A program made the position numbers and the translations under genes. 64,000 nt of DNA, from positions 3,500,097 to 3,564,096 of the forward strand of contig CAXIPT010000005.1 in the NCBI GenBank assembly GCA_964030475.1. Reading direction: 5' to 3'. Below are positions 44,132 to 54,378 of the stretch, one piece after another; the stretch's first letter is position 1; the number at the start of each line of letters is the position of its first letter. Source of the stretch: Tethya wilhelma. Its lineage: Eukaryota; Porifera; Demospongiae; Tethyida; Tethyidae. The notes beneath the pieces were generated by a model. It worked only from the letters and a program-made list of their open reading frames with translations, did not search any database and was not told the DNA's origin.

Positions 44132-44375
44132 CAAGTGAAAAAAAACATTGGAAATGTAATGAGACATAGGAATGGCCAAATCGTAAAAAAGAAAGCAAAC
44201 AAGATGGAATAGCTGTTTGAGTGTGTAAAGAATTATTCCTGTGTGGGCTGCATGCAGTACTCTCTTCCCATGTTGGGTCCCTCATTTTGCCCATAGGAAT
44301 AATTCTTTACACACTCAAACAGCTATTCCATCTTGTTTGCTTTCTTTTTTACGATTTGGCCATTCCTATGTCTCA
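44132..44375. mobile_element. Foldback B, right tip cut by N
   Basis: TA precedes CAAGTGAAAAAAAACATTG. Both arms and the loop (GGGCTGCATGCAGTACTC) are present to CTATGTCTCA, then N at 44376. Confidence 0.75.
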
Positions 44376-44657
44376 NCCACCTTCTCCAAAATCCTGTGTA
44401 TGCCCCTGGTGTCATTATTTATGAAGTTGTTGATAGTGTAATAGAATTAGACCCCCCCTGCCCACATGTGTTTCAAGCAGGGGTGGGGGGTTATGAGAAC
44501 CAACAAATCAATATGGAGTGGCCTTACTGCAAAATTTTTTGATAAAGGATTTCGAGTCTTTAATACAACTTCCACACAGAATCCATGAAACTTACTTTGA
44601 TTTACCATTATTTTGTACATAACACTACAGAACAGGTTGTTTATCATAGTATGTATA

Positions 44658-45010
44658 CAGTAGAACCTCGATTATCCGAACACCTTGGGGCACAACCTAA
44701 CTTCAAGTGTTCGGAAAACCAAATTTGTTCAGATAACTGAAGCGATAAAATTACAGTTGTTTTTACCGCACTAGCAGTAGCCACGATAGTTTTACTAGCT
44801 CTTTAGCATCTCAGAACACTAGTAGATTGTATTTTTCTTCGATCAAACTTGAATAATAGTGACCGCGTGCACGATTACGTAAGCCTCAAGCTTGAAAAAA
44901 GGGCGGAGTCTGTTCAGATTTGTTCTAATTAACCGAAATTTGGTCTTGCAGCTCTGTTCGGATAATCGAGAGTTCGGATAAGTGAGGTTCGGATAATCGA
45001 GGTTCTACTG
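44658..45010. mobile_element. pogo/Tigger-type MITE I, copy 1
   Basis: CAGTAGAACCTCGATTATCC at the left and its inverse GATAATCGAGGTTCTACTG at the right, flanked by TA on both sides. 353 bases. These termini are classic for Tigger/pogo-derived MITEs. Confidence 0.9.
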
Positions 45011-45013
45011 TAG

Positions 45014-45115
45014 TAGGAATGGTCCGATAGACACAATACAAAAATTTAGTCGAACAAAATTAAAGCTGCTCAGAGGCTCTCATTGACAGGTTACAAACTG
45101 CATGCAAGGCCTAAA
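45014..45115 (+). mobile_element. Element C terminal fragment without hairpin
   Basis: GTAGGAATGGTCCGATAGACACAATACAAAA matches the sub-terminal part of C at 52400, here starting right at the edge of MITE I. Confidence 0.5.
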
Positions 45116-45261
45116 ACACACAAAACTTTCCTCATCACTCGTATAGAGTGCCAGTTGTCGTTTTATAAGGGAACCCAGGGATGAACTGGGAGCTTTTTCC
45201 AGAAATCCAATCTTACTCTCTAACAATGGATGCTCATGATGTACTTGTAGGTAAGAGAGTA

Positions 45262-46196
45262 CCCAGTTACTGATGAAGCAGAGGAGAGCAAGATTAGTGA
45301 GAGAGTGAGCATTGATATGTATCAGTGGTTTCGGGATGTGTGCTCAACCAAGCTATTGTGAACAGTCCTTGGAGGACCTGGAACAATTGTTCAGGTGGAC
45401 GAATCTATAAGGTGACTAATGTAAGATAAAATACTGTAGAACCTCGATTATCCGAACACCTTGGGGCACAACCTAACTTCAAGTGTTCGGAAAACCAAAT
45501 TTGTTCGGATAACTGAAGCGATAAAATTACGCTTGTTTTTACCGCTCTAGCAGTAGCCACGATAGTTTTACTAGCTCTTTAGCATCTCAGAACACTAATA
45601 GATTGTATTTTTCTTCGATCAAACTTGAATAATAGTGACCGCGTGCACGATTACGTAAGCCTCAAGCTCGAAAAAAGGGCGGAGTCTGTTCGGATTTGTT
45701 CTAATTAACCGAAATTTGGTCTTCCAGCTCTGTTCGGATAATCGAGCATTCGGATAAGTGAGGTTCGGATAATCGAGGTTCTACTGTAAATGGAAATTAT
45801 ATTTTGACTGGGAGCAACTGTTATTTTCTGTTTAGAACCACCGTGGAAGAGCCCAGAAACCTGCATTGGGTTTTATGAATATTGTTGCCCAACTTTACTC
45901 CCAATTGTCCAGTCACATGTTGCTCCAAGAACCATCATCCATTCTGATCGATGGGCTACGTATAATCAGCTAGCTTCCCTTCCCAATGTAGCAACCCATT
46001 CTACTGTAAACATTCAGTCACATTTGTTAATCCTACTACTGGTACTCACACCCAAAACGTTGAGTCCTATTGGAACAGGGTAAAGATCAAATTCAAAAGA
46101 ATGAAAGGTGTCCACGCTGATCATCTCTGGATGAATTTATGTGGAGGGAAAGATATGGGCGTACAAAGGCAGCAGCTTTCTCAGTACAGCATAATG
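45262..46196 (+). pseudogene. ISXO2-like transposase, decayed, with MITE insertion
   Basis: Segment 1 (45262-45409) reads SERVSIDMYQWFRDVCSTKL, a stop, then LGGPGTIVQVDES, the ISXO2 catalytic start (GGPG..VQ.DES). Segment 2 (45838-46180) has HRGR, then in another frame TIIHSDRWATYNQLASLPNV, ATHSTVN and, after a shift, ESYWNRVKIKFKRM. The IHSD.W..Y and VNHS..FV-type blocks are those of ISXO2-like DDE transposases found in insects, sponges and cnidarians. Between them lies MITE I copy 2. Stops and shifts make it a pseudogene, ending at N 46197. Confidence 0.7.
45434..45786. mobile_element. pogo/Tigger-type MITE I, copy 2
   Basis: Same 353-base length as copy 1 and very few differences (for example CTG for CAG at the left tip). 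Flanked by TA (45432-45433 and 45787-45788). It splits the ISXO2-like gene. Confidence 0.9.
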
Positions 46197-46483
46197 NTTA
46201 GACTAAATTAAACAAGTCCAGCATGCAGCAGCATAATTTTTTATATATACTATATGGCTGATTCAGCAGCTGAGTTCACAAGTGCAATTAATTAAGGTCA
46301 ATGGTAACTATATTCACACAAACATGTTTTATCAGTAAACAAGCTAGCTATTGCATAATGTACCACAATGTCATGATACTACACAATTTACAGAGTTAAT
46401 CCAATTGTTCTGAAATACAATAATAATAGTTGCATGCTGTATAATTATAATATCATATTATGACATCACCATGAATGTTAGCT

Positions 46484-46493
46484 ATATATAAGA
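46484..46493 (+). promoter_or_regulatory. TATA box of the first secreted-protein gene
   Basis: TATATATAAG lies about 140 bases before the ATG at 46630. A TATGACATCAC block just upstream (46459) is repeated before the third gene (ATTATGACATCACAATG, 50136), so the duplication included promoter sequence. Confidence 0.5.
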
Positions 46494-46629
46494 CATACAC
46501 AGCTAAAGCTATAGTCACTGTGGTGAAAAAGACAGATTCTTGAATGCATTAATTGGCACCCAATCGGTGATTCAGAATTAATTTTCAATAACTTGATATT
46601 AGACCTCATTGAGCAGCAGCTGTAGCATT

Positions 46630-47649
46630 ATGTTTCTCAGTGTAGTAATGGTCACTCTCCTACTCTTAGGAGTTGAAGCTGGAAAGCCTGTTGAACTGAA
46701 CAACAGCAGTCTAAGTCTAATACTAGGGGATCAGTGTGTGACAAGAAATGAAGTACAACAAGTTATCAGAGACGAAGTTCAATCTGTGGTCCAAAGTCAG
46801 CTGGAGTCACTTGTTGACTATATAGTTGAAGTACAACATAACAATACAGCTCATTTGTTGGAATCAATCCATTTTCCAGGATCAGAATACAACCCAGCAG
46901 TTTCATGCAAGAATGTTCCTCAGGAAAAACCATCACGTCTATACTGGATACAAGGTATTGATGGCACTGCTAGTCAGCAGTACTGTGATATGACCAGGAC
47001 ATGCTGTAGAAGAACAGGAGGTTGGATGAAGGTGGCTGATCTTGACATGAAAGACACCAACCAGCAATGTCCATCAGGATTTAGACTTGTGACTTCTCCA
47101 CGACGTTCATGTGGTAGACCTGGTCCAGTTGGATGTGTGTCAACCACATTCCCTGTCAATGGTGTTGAATATTCAAGAGTGTGTGGGAGAATTATTGGCT
47201 ACCAAGACAGCTCACCAGATGCCTTTCATACATCTAATGGCCTTTATGCAGATGGAGTCACTCTAACTCATGGCAGTTCTCCTATAAAACATATCTGGAC
47301 ATTTGCTGCTTCTCCTGATGAACTCCATACTGGGAGGAATGCATGTCCTTGTATTCGTTCTGATCTCGGATACACAGGATCAGTTCCAGCATTCATTGGA
47401 CAAGACTACTTTTGTGAAACTGGAACTCAAGTTAGATTTGAATACAATACATTTTACCCTAATGACCCACTCTGGGATGGACAAGGATGTGGCTCAAGGA
47501 GCAATTGTTGTAGTTTCAACAACCCTCCATGGTTCTGTAAGGAGCTACCCCAACCAACTAGAGAGGACATTGAACTGAGGCTGTGTGGAGATGAGCCTAC
47601 TTCAAATGAAGACACTCCAATTGAAGTGGTTGAAATATACGTGCAATGA
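46630..47649 (+). CDS. Secreted cysteine-rich protein, fibrinogen-like family, paralog 1
   Basis: Intronless, 339 residues from ATG 46630; seven upstream in-frame codons begin with TTG and are not needed. Signal peptide 1-17 (MFLSVVMVTLLLLGVEA). Helical region 40-80 (EVQQVIRDEVQSVVQSQLES) with N-glycosylation sites NNSS and NNTA. A fibrinogen-like start follows at 119-150 (CDMTRTCC, TGGWMKVADLDMKDTNQQCP). Then CGRPGPVGC, YSRVCGRIIGYQ, HIWTFAA and ACPCIRSD, with the family signature DPLWDGQGC (279-287), CCSFNNPPWFCKELP (293-307) and DIELRLC. I recall such proteins as a large secreted family in sponges and corals; function unknown, probably extracellular recognition or matrix. First of three tandem copies. 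Confidence 0.9.
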   Translation: MFLSVVMVTLLLLGVEAGKPVELNNSSLSLILGDQCVTRNEVQQVIRDEVQSVVQSQLESLVDYIVEVQHNNTAHLLESIHFPGSEYNPAVSCKNVPQEKPSRLYWIQGIDGTASQQYCDMTRTCCRRTGGWMKVADLDMKDTNQQCPSGFRLVTSPRRSCGRPGPVGCVSTTFPVNGVEYSRVCGRIIGYQDSSPDAFHTSNGLYADGVTLTHGSSPIKHIWTFAASPDELHTGRNACPCIRSDLGYTGSVPAFIGQDYFCETGTQVRFEYNTFYPNDPLWDGQGCGSRSNCCSFNNPPWFCKELPQPTREDIELRLCGDEPTSNEDTPIEVVEIYVQ

Positions 47650-48378
47650 ACCAATATAAAGGACATTATTTAATAATAATTATCATACTTTAGTTGTCAT
47701 TCTGGTTGTATGCCTGTGAGCATTATATACCGGTAGTTAGAGAATCCTTGTAGATTTGACACTGTATTTTTAAACACATATATACTTTGAATTGAACTAT
47801 ATATAGGCACGTGCAATTCATGCATACATATATATGTTTTCTATATATAGTCAGAGGTCAATATAAGATTTGACGTATCATGTTCTGACTTAGTTCACAA
47901 TGATTGTGCATGTGGAAATCTATATACTCCAGACTGCTATAATAAATGCTCATCATTGCTGTTAATACATTACGTATACCTATAGCTTGTTCTGAGAAAT
48001 GTGAGTTTGTGTAGCAAAATTTATTAAACAAACTCCAGGGTAATCCTCCATAGATCTGGAATGCAAAGAATATAGTCTAAAGCATTATGCATGCATGTAT
48101 GCACATAATTATATTAAACCCACAATATTGTTGGTCTGTCAGCACGATCAGTGTGTGTGTGCATGTGGAGAGGGAGGGATAATTAAATTGAACAATGATT
48201 TCACTTATTCACATATGTTAAGTGCCATCCACAATATCATGTATATATAAATTATATACAGTATGCGAATGCATGCAGTCATGTTAGTCACTACATATAG
48301 CTGCATGCAATGTATAGTTGCATTAACCAGTAGCTTATTTCACCATACGCAATTTCTGTTATTGCTTCAATATCAATT
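47650..48378. other. Intergenic region between paralogs 1 and 2
   Basis: No gene. AATAAATG at 47940 could serve polyadenylation but is about 290 bases from the stop. TATA-like runs and ATGCATGC words are frequent. Confidence 0.4.
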
Positions 48379-49442
48379 ATGTTTCTTACAAAATTTCTAC
48401 TTATAGCAGCTCTCTTAAAGTTACTAGAAGTTGAAGCTGGAAACTTGGGGCCTGTTGAACTGAACAACAGCAGTCTCAGTCGAATCCTAGGGGATCAGTG
48501 TGTGACAAGAGATGAGGTACGACAAGTTATCAGAGACGAAGTTCAATCTGTGGTCCAAAGTCAAATGCAGTCATTTGTTGACTATATGTAGTCAAAGTAC
48601 ATGCAAGACAACAACACAGCTCATTTGCTGGAATCAGTCCATTTTCCAGGATCAGTATACAACCCAGCAGTTTCATGCAAGAATGTTCCTCAGGAAAAAC
48701 CATCTGGTGTTTACTGAATACAAGGCATAGATGGCTCTGCTAGTCAGCATTACTGTGATATGAACAGGACATGCTGTGGAAGAACAGGAGGTTGGATGAA
48801 GGTGGCTGATTTGACATGAAAGACACCAACCAGCAATGTCCATCAGGATTTAGACTAGTGACTTCTCCACGACGTTCATGTGGTAGACCTGGTCCTGGTG
48901 GATGTGTGTCAACTACATTCCCAGTCCATGGTGTTGAATATTCAAGAGTCTGTGGGAGAATCATTGGCTATCAGTATGGCTCGCCAGATGCTTTTAATCC
49001 TTTCTATAACAAGAGAGACTTACGTATTGATGAGCAATATGTGGATGGAGCAAGTCTCACTCATGGCAATTCTCCCACAAAGCATATATGGACTTTTGCT
49101 ACTGCTGTTGATGAAATACATCCGGACAGATATGTTTGTCCTTGCACTCGTCCTGACCACACGTACAGTGGTGTAGTCCCATCATTTATTGGACAAGACT
49201 ACTTTTGTGATACTGGAAGTCGCAATGCATGGCAACATGTATTTTACCAAGACGACCCACTCTGGGATGGACAAGGATGTGGTCCTCAAAGCACTTGTTG
49301 TAGTTTCAACAACCCTCCGTGGTTCTGTAAGGAACTACTCCAGCCAACTAAAGATGACATTGAACTGAGGCTGTGTGGAGATGAGCCTACTTCAAATGAA
49401 GACACTCCAATTGAAGTGGTCGAAATAATATATGTTCAGTGA
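48379..49442 (+). pseudogene. Secreted cysteine-rich protein, paralog 2, inactivated
   Basis: Starts like its neighbours (MFLTKFLLIAALLKLLEVEA signal peptide, then VELNNSSLSRILGDQCVTRD). Three lesions are visible: a two-base gain at about 48588 giving ATGTAG, a TGG to TGA change at 48716 (VYTGA.. where paralog 1 has LYWIQ), and a one-base loss at about 48811 (GCTGATTTGACATG against GCTGATCTTGACATG). From 48816 the remaining 208 codons are open and well conserved through DPLWDGQGC, CCSFNNPPWFCKELL and DIELRLCGDEP. The intact 3' half suggests recent loss. An AATAAATAAC signal follows at 49463. Confidence 0.9.
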
Positions 49443-50325
49443 ATGAACAAAAATACATTGTTAATAAATAACAACTTATACTACTACTACTAATTATCAT
49501 GTTTAAACTATCAGCTGCTGCTAGGTTTATATACATGTATGTAGACATATTAATAGTATAATATTAATATTATGATAGACTCTACTATAAACTTTTAACA
49601 CAATTGCAGCTAATAGGAACGTTTATTCTAAATCTGTAAAAGTTCATAATAAGTACCAACAATCATTATGATAATAATTATGGATAGCCTGAAAGTCATG
49701 TACACATTATCAATAATATGGCAATAAAGAATAATTCATTTAAAAAGGACCAACTGTTACAAGAATCAACTCACCCGACAATTTATCTACTACAAGTTTA
49801 ATGGACCTAATAAAAACATGGCAATGGCTAACATGAAAGTTCATGTGTAGTTTAATGGACAAGCAGAAATTTCATAAGGCAATGGTGAAAGTTCACATAC
49901 AAGTTTAATGGACCTAGATAACTTGGCTGCAAAACAACAACATATCAGCACATGACTAAGCAGCTGTGCATGCATGTACATTTTCAATTTAAAGGTTAGA
50001 TAAATTGAATTTTAAGAAGCAATGTGAGTACAGGTTTAGGTATCTATATTGTCAGGACTATAATAATCGTAGTAAACAAGCATCATCATGCATGCACAGC
50101 TGTAACTTAATAGTTCTGAAAATCCATTAGTATAATTATGACATCACAATGCATGCAAAAGGCATGCACACAGTGGGTGTAAGTATGTACACAACTACGT
50201 ATGACTGTGGATGTATAGGTAAAGAATGACTATTTAAGACAATGCATTTACAAATTTACTTCAGTAGTACACCATCAAAATATTTTGGTTTTCAACCTTA
50301 GCTGCTGCTGCATTATGCACTCATA
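49443..50325. other. Intergenic region between paralogs 2 and 3
   Basis: No gene. A loose internal repeat of CAAGTTTAATGGAC(CT) with AAAGTTCA at 49795, 49850 and 49900 is visible (three copies, about 55 bases apart). A TATTTAAG box at 50231 and the shared ATTATGACATCAC block mark the promoter of paralog 3. Confidence 0.5.
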
Positions 50326-51375
50326 ATGTTTCTCTACTTAGTAGTCATTGCTCTTTTGCACTTCGGAGTTGAAGCTGGAAAGCCTACATTGAATATCAGT
50401 CTAACTCTGGGAGATGAGTGTATAACAGAAGATAAGGTACGACAAGTTATTCAAGAAGAAATAGAATCTGCAATTGACTCTAAAGTACAATCAGTAGTAC
50501 GAGCTGAGATACAGACACTTGTAAACTATGTAGCTGAAGCACAGTCCAACAATACAGCTCTCTTGCTGAAATATTTCAGCCCAGGATCAGGACAAAACCC
50601 GGCGGTTTCATGTAAGAATATTCCTCAGGGAAAACCATCTGGTCTTTACTGGATTCAAGCTGCTGTGGGCTCTGCTAGCCAGCAGTACTGTGATATGACT
50701 AAGACATGCTGTGGAAGAACAGGAGGCTGGATGAAGGTGGCTGATCTTGACATGAAAGACACCAACCAGCAATGTCCATCAGGATTTAGACTAGTGACTT
50801 CTCCACGACGTTCATGTGGTAGACCTGGTCCTCCTGGATGTGTGTCAACCACATTCCCTGTCAATGGTGTTGAATATTCCAGAGTGTGTGGGAAAATCAT
50901 CGCATATCAAGACAGGACTCCGGATGCATTTTCTGTGTATTACAGTAACAGGCAAACTACCATTGACGAAAACTACGTAAATGGAGTTAGCCTCACTCAT
51001 GGCAGGACTCCCAGAAAACATATTTGGACATTTGCAGCTGCTGCTGATGAAGTACACAGTAATTATATAGTATGTCCTTGCACCCGTCGCGATTGGACAT
51101 TCACTGGAGCAGTTCCACCATTTATTGGACAAGACTACTTCTGTGACACCGGAAGTCGCAGTAGCTATCAATTCAGATTCTATCCCAACGACCCACTCTG
51201 GGATGGACAAGGATGCGGTCCTCAAAGCACTTGTTGTAGTTTCAACAACCCTCCGTGGTTCTGTAAGGAACTACCCCAACCAACTAGAGAGGATATTGAA
51301 CTGAGGCTGTGTGCTGAACAACCAACTAGCGATGAAGACACTCCATTTGAAGTGGTTGAAATATTTGTCCAATGA
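50326..51375 (+). CDS. Secreted cysteine-rich protein, fibrinogen-like family, paralog 3
   Basis: Intronless, 349 residues, ATG at 50326. Signal peptide MFLYLVVIALLHFGVEA. The helical spacer is longer in acidic residues than in paralog 1 (VIQEEIESAIDSKVQSVVRA). All landmark blocks are present: CDMTKTCCGRTGGWMKVADL, CGRPGPPGCV, YSRVCGKIIAYQ, NYVNGVSLTHGRTPRKHIWT, CPCTRRDW, DPLWDGQGCGPQSTCCSFNN, PPWFCKELPQPTREDIELRL. The central variable loop (SVYYSNRQTTIDENY) is 12 or so residues longer than in paralog 1 and like that of paralog 2. Intact and therefore probably functional; extracellular by signal peptide. Confidence 0.9.
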   Translation: MFLYLVVIALLHFGVEAGKPTLNISLTLGDECITEDKVRQVIQEEIESAIDSKVQSVVRAEIQTLVNYVAEAQSNNTALLLKYFSPGSGQNPAVSCKNIPQGKPSGLYWIQAAVGSASQQYCDMTKTCCGRTGGWMKVADLDMKDTNQQCPSGFRLVTSPRRSCGRPGPPGCVSTTFPVNGVEYSRVCGKIIAYQDRTPDAFSVYYSNRQTTIDENYVNGVSLTHGRTPRKHIWTFAAAADEVHSNYIVCPCTRRDWTFTGAVPPFIGQDYFCDTGSRSSYQFRFYPNDPLWDGQGCGPQSTCCSFNNPPWFCKELPQPTREDIELRLCAEQPTSDEDTPFEVVEIFVQ

Positions 51376-51918
51376 AGAATCAGAATGCATGTGGGCGCAA
51401 TACAACAGTATAACATTTATTTGATAGAGCTAAAAATAAGTTTAATTAATATTATTAATTTTAATTTTGAATGTAGTTGATATGTGCATGTTGTTTGCGG
51501 TGATGATTTTGTTCTTTGAAATTTAGTCAGTAGTATTAATACTTGTTTATGTGCCACCAATCTAGAATTTTGAATGTGACAGGACTTTGTTGTTTATTAA
51601 ACTCAAGGATAATACATTGTACACATGTAACAGTCTACTACTCTTTGTGTGGTCAAAGTTTACGTTTTAAAAATACAAATTAATGATAAATCAATTGAAC
51701 ATAGTGGCTAATAACTAAAGGTGCAGTTATAAGCATAGAAATAGGACATGGGAACATGACATGGGCTATCTCCATGGGTTTTTTGCATGTTCACAACTTC
51801 CCAATGTCACATTCGCGGCCATCGGTTTCAACAAAAGAATTCATAGTAATTTGTGGTTCACGTGGTTTGGAATTCACATATCAATATATCACAATATGCA
51901 TTGCAATATATAACTTAC
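51376..51918. other. Unassigned 3' flank
   Basis: No gene supported. It ends in the intron side of the minus-strand exon below. CTAAAAATAAG near 51430 is a weak polyadenylation-like word for paralog 3. Confidence 0.4.
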
Positions 51919-52049
51919 TTTTTGTCTCCGTAGATGGCTAGGATGACTGCCAGTTCGTTGAGACACTTGGCCTTCTCCTGGACAGTAGACTTGACATCAT
52001 TGGCATTCAACTCCAACTGGGACACACGATTCCTCAGGATGACGCTCGG
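51919..52049 (-). CDS. Single exon of an unidentified coiled-coil protein
   Basis: Bounded by TTTCTTCAG before it and GTAAGT after it on the minus strand. It encodes PSVILRNRVSQLELNANDVK, then STVQEKAKCLNELAVILAIY, then GDKK. The heptad-like spacing of hydrophobic residues suggests a coiled coil. The upstream intron is filled with a CCCAYA-type microsatellite. No flanking exon is found. I do not recognise the protein. Confidence 0.5.
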
Positions 52050-52129
52050 CTGAAGAAAGATTTCGAGATTGACAGTGTGGATGACACAAACAAGCATATA
52101 CACGTCCATGCACAAATACATACCCACCC

Positions 52130-52322
52130 ACACTCACACTCAAACCCATGCCACCCACACCGACACCCATGCCAACACTTACACCCACACCCACACCCAC
52201 ACTCATATCCATACCCATACCCATACCCATACCCATAACCACACCCACATCCACATCCACACCCACACCCACATCCATACCCATACCCATACCCATATCC
52301 ATACCTATACCCATATCCACAA
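52130..52322 (+). repeat. (CCCACA)n / (CCCATA)n microsatellite
   Basis: About 190 bases of hexamers CCCACA, CCCATA and CCACAT with few interruptions. The other strand is G-rich (TGTGGG, TATGGG), telomere-like in look and able to form G-quadruplexes. It is intronic to the exon at 51919-52049. Confidence 0.9.
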
Positions 52323-52380
52323 GTAGTAAAATTTTTAAAAAATAAGCAGTGTAGGAATGGGTAGTGCTGTAAAAAGTATC

Positions 52381-53362
52381 ATACGTACGATAGTACGTAT
52401 AGTAGGAATGGGCCGACTGTCCCATAGACACAATACAAAATGTTGATGCTCATAAACTTTCAGAGAATGACAGCTAAGCCTTCAGACATGGATTAAAGCC
52501 TCCCTTGGATAGTTTTCTAAGTGCATACATCAACAAAACTCACAGAAACTCTCTAGAGCACTCTGGAGAGAGCGCTGGCGGGAAGCCAGAACAGTGCAAT
52601 TTTGTTTTCTTCTTCCTTCCTTCCTTCCTTCCTAACTGACAAACTTGAACGCGATTTCCAGACAAACAAAAGGCATTCAGCCAGCTTTGACTGTACAGTG
52701 CAACTTGACTTCATCCGAACTACGTCCTTTTATACTCGTTTGGTGCCTAAAAGCTATGTAACAAACAAAATCTAGGCATTTTAAAAACTCTGATATAAAA
52801 TACTGTACTTGCATGTAGCCATCTTGATGTAGGTAAAGGTCGTCAACAGACCACGTGGTTTGCATGCATATAATGCGCATGCGCATCCAGTGTACTTGAA
52901 AGCAGTGGCTCATGTTTTTTGTAGAGACTGACCAGTCTCTGATAGCTTCTACTCCATTGCAATTGAGCACCTTAGTGTTGGAAAAAGTGAACAAACAAGT
53001 ATAGTAAAAATTTCATAAAAATTAGCAGTGTAGGAATGGGCAGTGCTGCAAAAAGAAAGGAAACAAGGCTGGGACTTTAAATTTCGGCACATGACTACTT
53101 CATTTTCAAAGTTTTCCAAGCTCATATAGGTTGCCTGTATACCTTCTAATTTATTTATGACTTAATTAATCATTATTGGACATGTACATGTAGCATTGTT
53201 TGAGCCATATCAATATTTATTTTATGTGACTGGATACATGAGGAATTGAAAATGAAAATGAAGTAGTCATGTGCCGAAATTTAAAGTCCCAGCCTTGTTT
53301 CCTTTCTTTTTGCAGCACTGCCCATTCCTACACTGCTAATTTTTATGAAATTTTTATTATAC
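52381..53362 (+). mobile_element. Composite hairpin element C/D, complete
   Basis: Left hairpin ATACGTAC-GATA-GTACGTAT (52381-52400), then AGTAGGAATGGGCCGACTG, the body, a linker ending AAAAAGTGAACAAACAAG (compare AATGAGAACAAACAAG in A/B), and foldback D (52995-53362). The D arms of about 110 nt carry AGTGTAGGAATGGGCAGTGC, GGAAACAAGGCTGGGACTTT and GCACATGACTACTTCATTTT. The right end is CTTG followed by TA. Same plan as A/B with almost wholly different sequence. Confidence 0.8.
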
Positions 53363-53366
53363 TTGT

Positions 53367-53900
53367 ATATACTTTCTTTCTAGTTTTGAGTACAGTATAG
53401 GTTCAAGCGCTTACTTTAAGAGAAGCTCAAGACACAGACAATTGTGACAGCTTGCACACTAAAAATTTGAACTTGAAATGCATGGGTACTGACGACTATC
53501 TTCGAAGAAAAACAACATCAGCTTTGTTTTCTGAAGAATCTTAAGCACTAGAGTCTCTTTTCACTGGATAGTTCTTGGCTTTTTCAGTCCACATGCTGTG
53601 TATATTCCACCGGATTTCCTGTGGAATATTAAGATATTTCCCTGCGGTTGAGTGCGGTCAGTATCTACAACTGATATTTCCCTGTCAGTGCCTTTGAAAG
53701 TATGGCTTCCCATGATACAATAGGCATCATTTTATGGTGTTATCTTCCTTTGTTCATTTATATTTTTCTCTGTCCGCCCATGTAGCTACAAGTTCCAGAG
53801 CTGTTGTCAAAGATGAACGTCTACATGACTTTCATGAGTTAATTTGAGAGACAGGAGGGGTGCACAACTGGAGACCACATGTGGATAAATGGATGTGAGT
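53367..53900. other. Unassigned stretch
   Basis: No supported exon. 53776-53880 has a possible frame (RAVVKDERLHDFHEL) broken by a stop and could be a decayed upstream exon of the CS-domain gene. Confidence 0.3.
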
Positions 53901-53967
53901 GTCAAAAGACGGTTAACTCTTCTGTGTGATCCTTGAAATTCATGTCTTTACCTTTTCTTTACCTCAG

Positions 53968-54378
53968 CCTCTTGCTAGCACTGAGAAGTGAAGATATGAC
54001 TGGCATCAGACTGGATCGCTGGTCATCATCTCCCTCTATGTGAAGGCATCTGTCCCAGAAACTGCAACTATTGAAGCCAACCCCACCCGAGTAAGAACCT
54101 CCACTTCTTGAGCACAGCCGGTGTTCCAATTAAGGTGTGTAAATTATTATTATTATTATTACGACTTGGTTATATCTTGTTCAGGTTCAAGTTTCATTTG
54201 TGTATAACAATGGAAAGAGTGAATGTAAGATGGAGTATAATCTTTATGGGGTGAGTAGCCTAAAAAAACTACTATGGCATATTCCATCATCTGATGGTGT
54301 ATATTATGTATAGGTCATTGATCCAGCTAAGAGCTCTGTAGAATTATTAGCGAATAAAGTTGAACTAACAAGATATGC
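53968..54378 (+). pseudogene. CS-domain protein, CHORDC1-like, decayed
   Basis: Three exons with GT-AG boundaries encode RYDWHQTGSLVIISLYVKAS plus VPETATIEANPTR (to 54090), VQVSFVYNNGKSECKMEYNL then YG (54184-54249), and VIDPAKSSVELLANKVELTR (from 54315). This matches the CS/p23-like fold of CHORDC1 (DWHQTG..V..S.Y.K...P....V.AN...L......L.G.ID...S.V.....K.E). Such domains bind Hsp90. A TGA stands where the Cys before RYDWHQ is expected, and the frame stops just after VELTRYAWL, so it is a remnant. CHORD zinc fingers are not found upstream. Confidence 0.6.

Noticed and set aside
47454..47666. Minus-strand frames opposite the secreted-protein genes
   Set aside because: Shadows of the conserved plus-strand coding sequence; equivalent antisense frames occur in all three paralogs.
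51997..52431. Long frames on both strands reading MGMGMG or THTHTH
   Set aside because: They are translations of the CCCAYA microsatellite.
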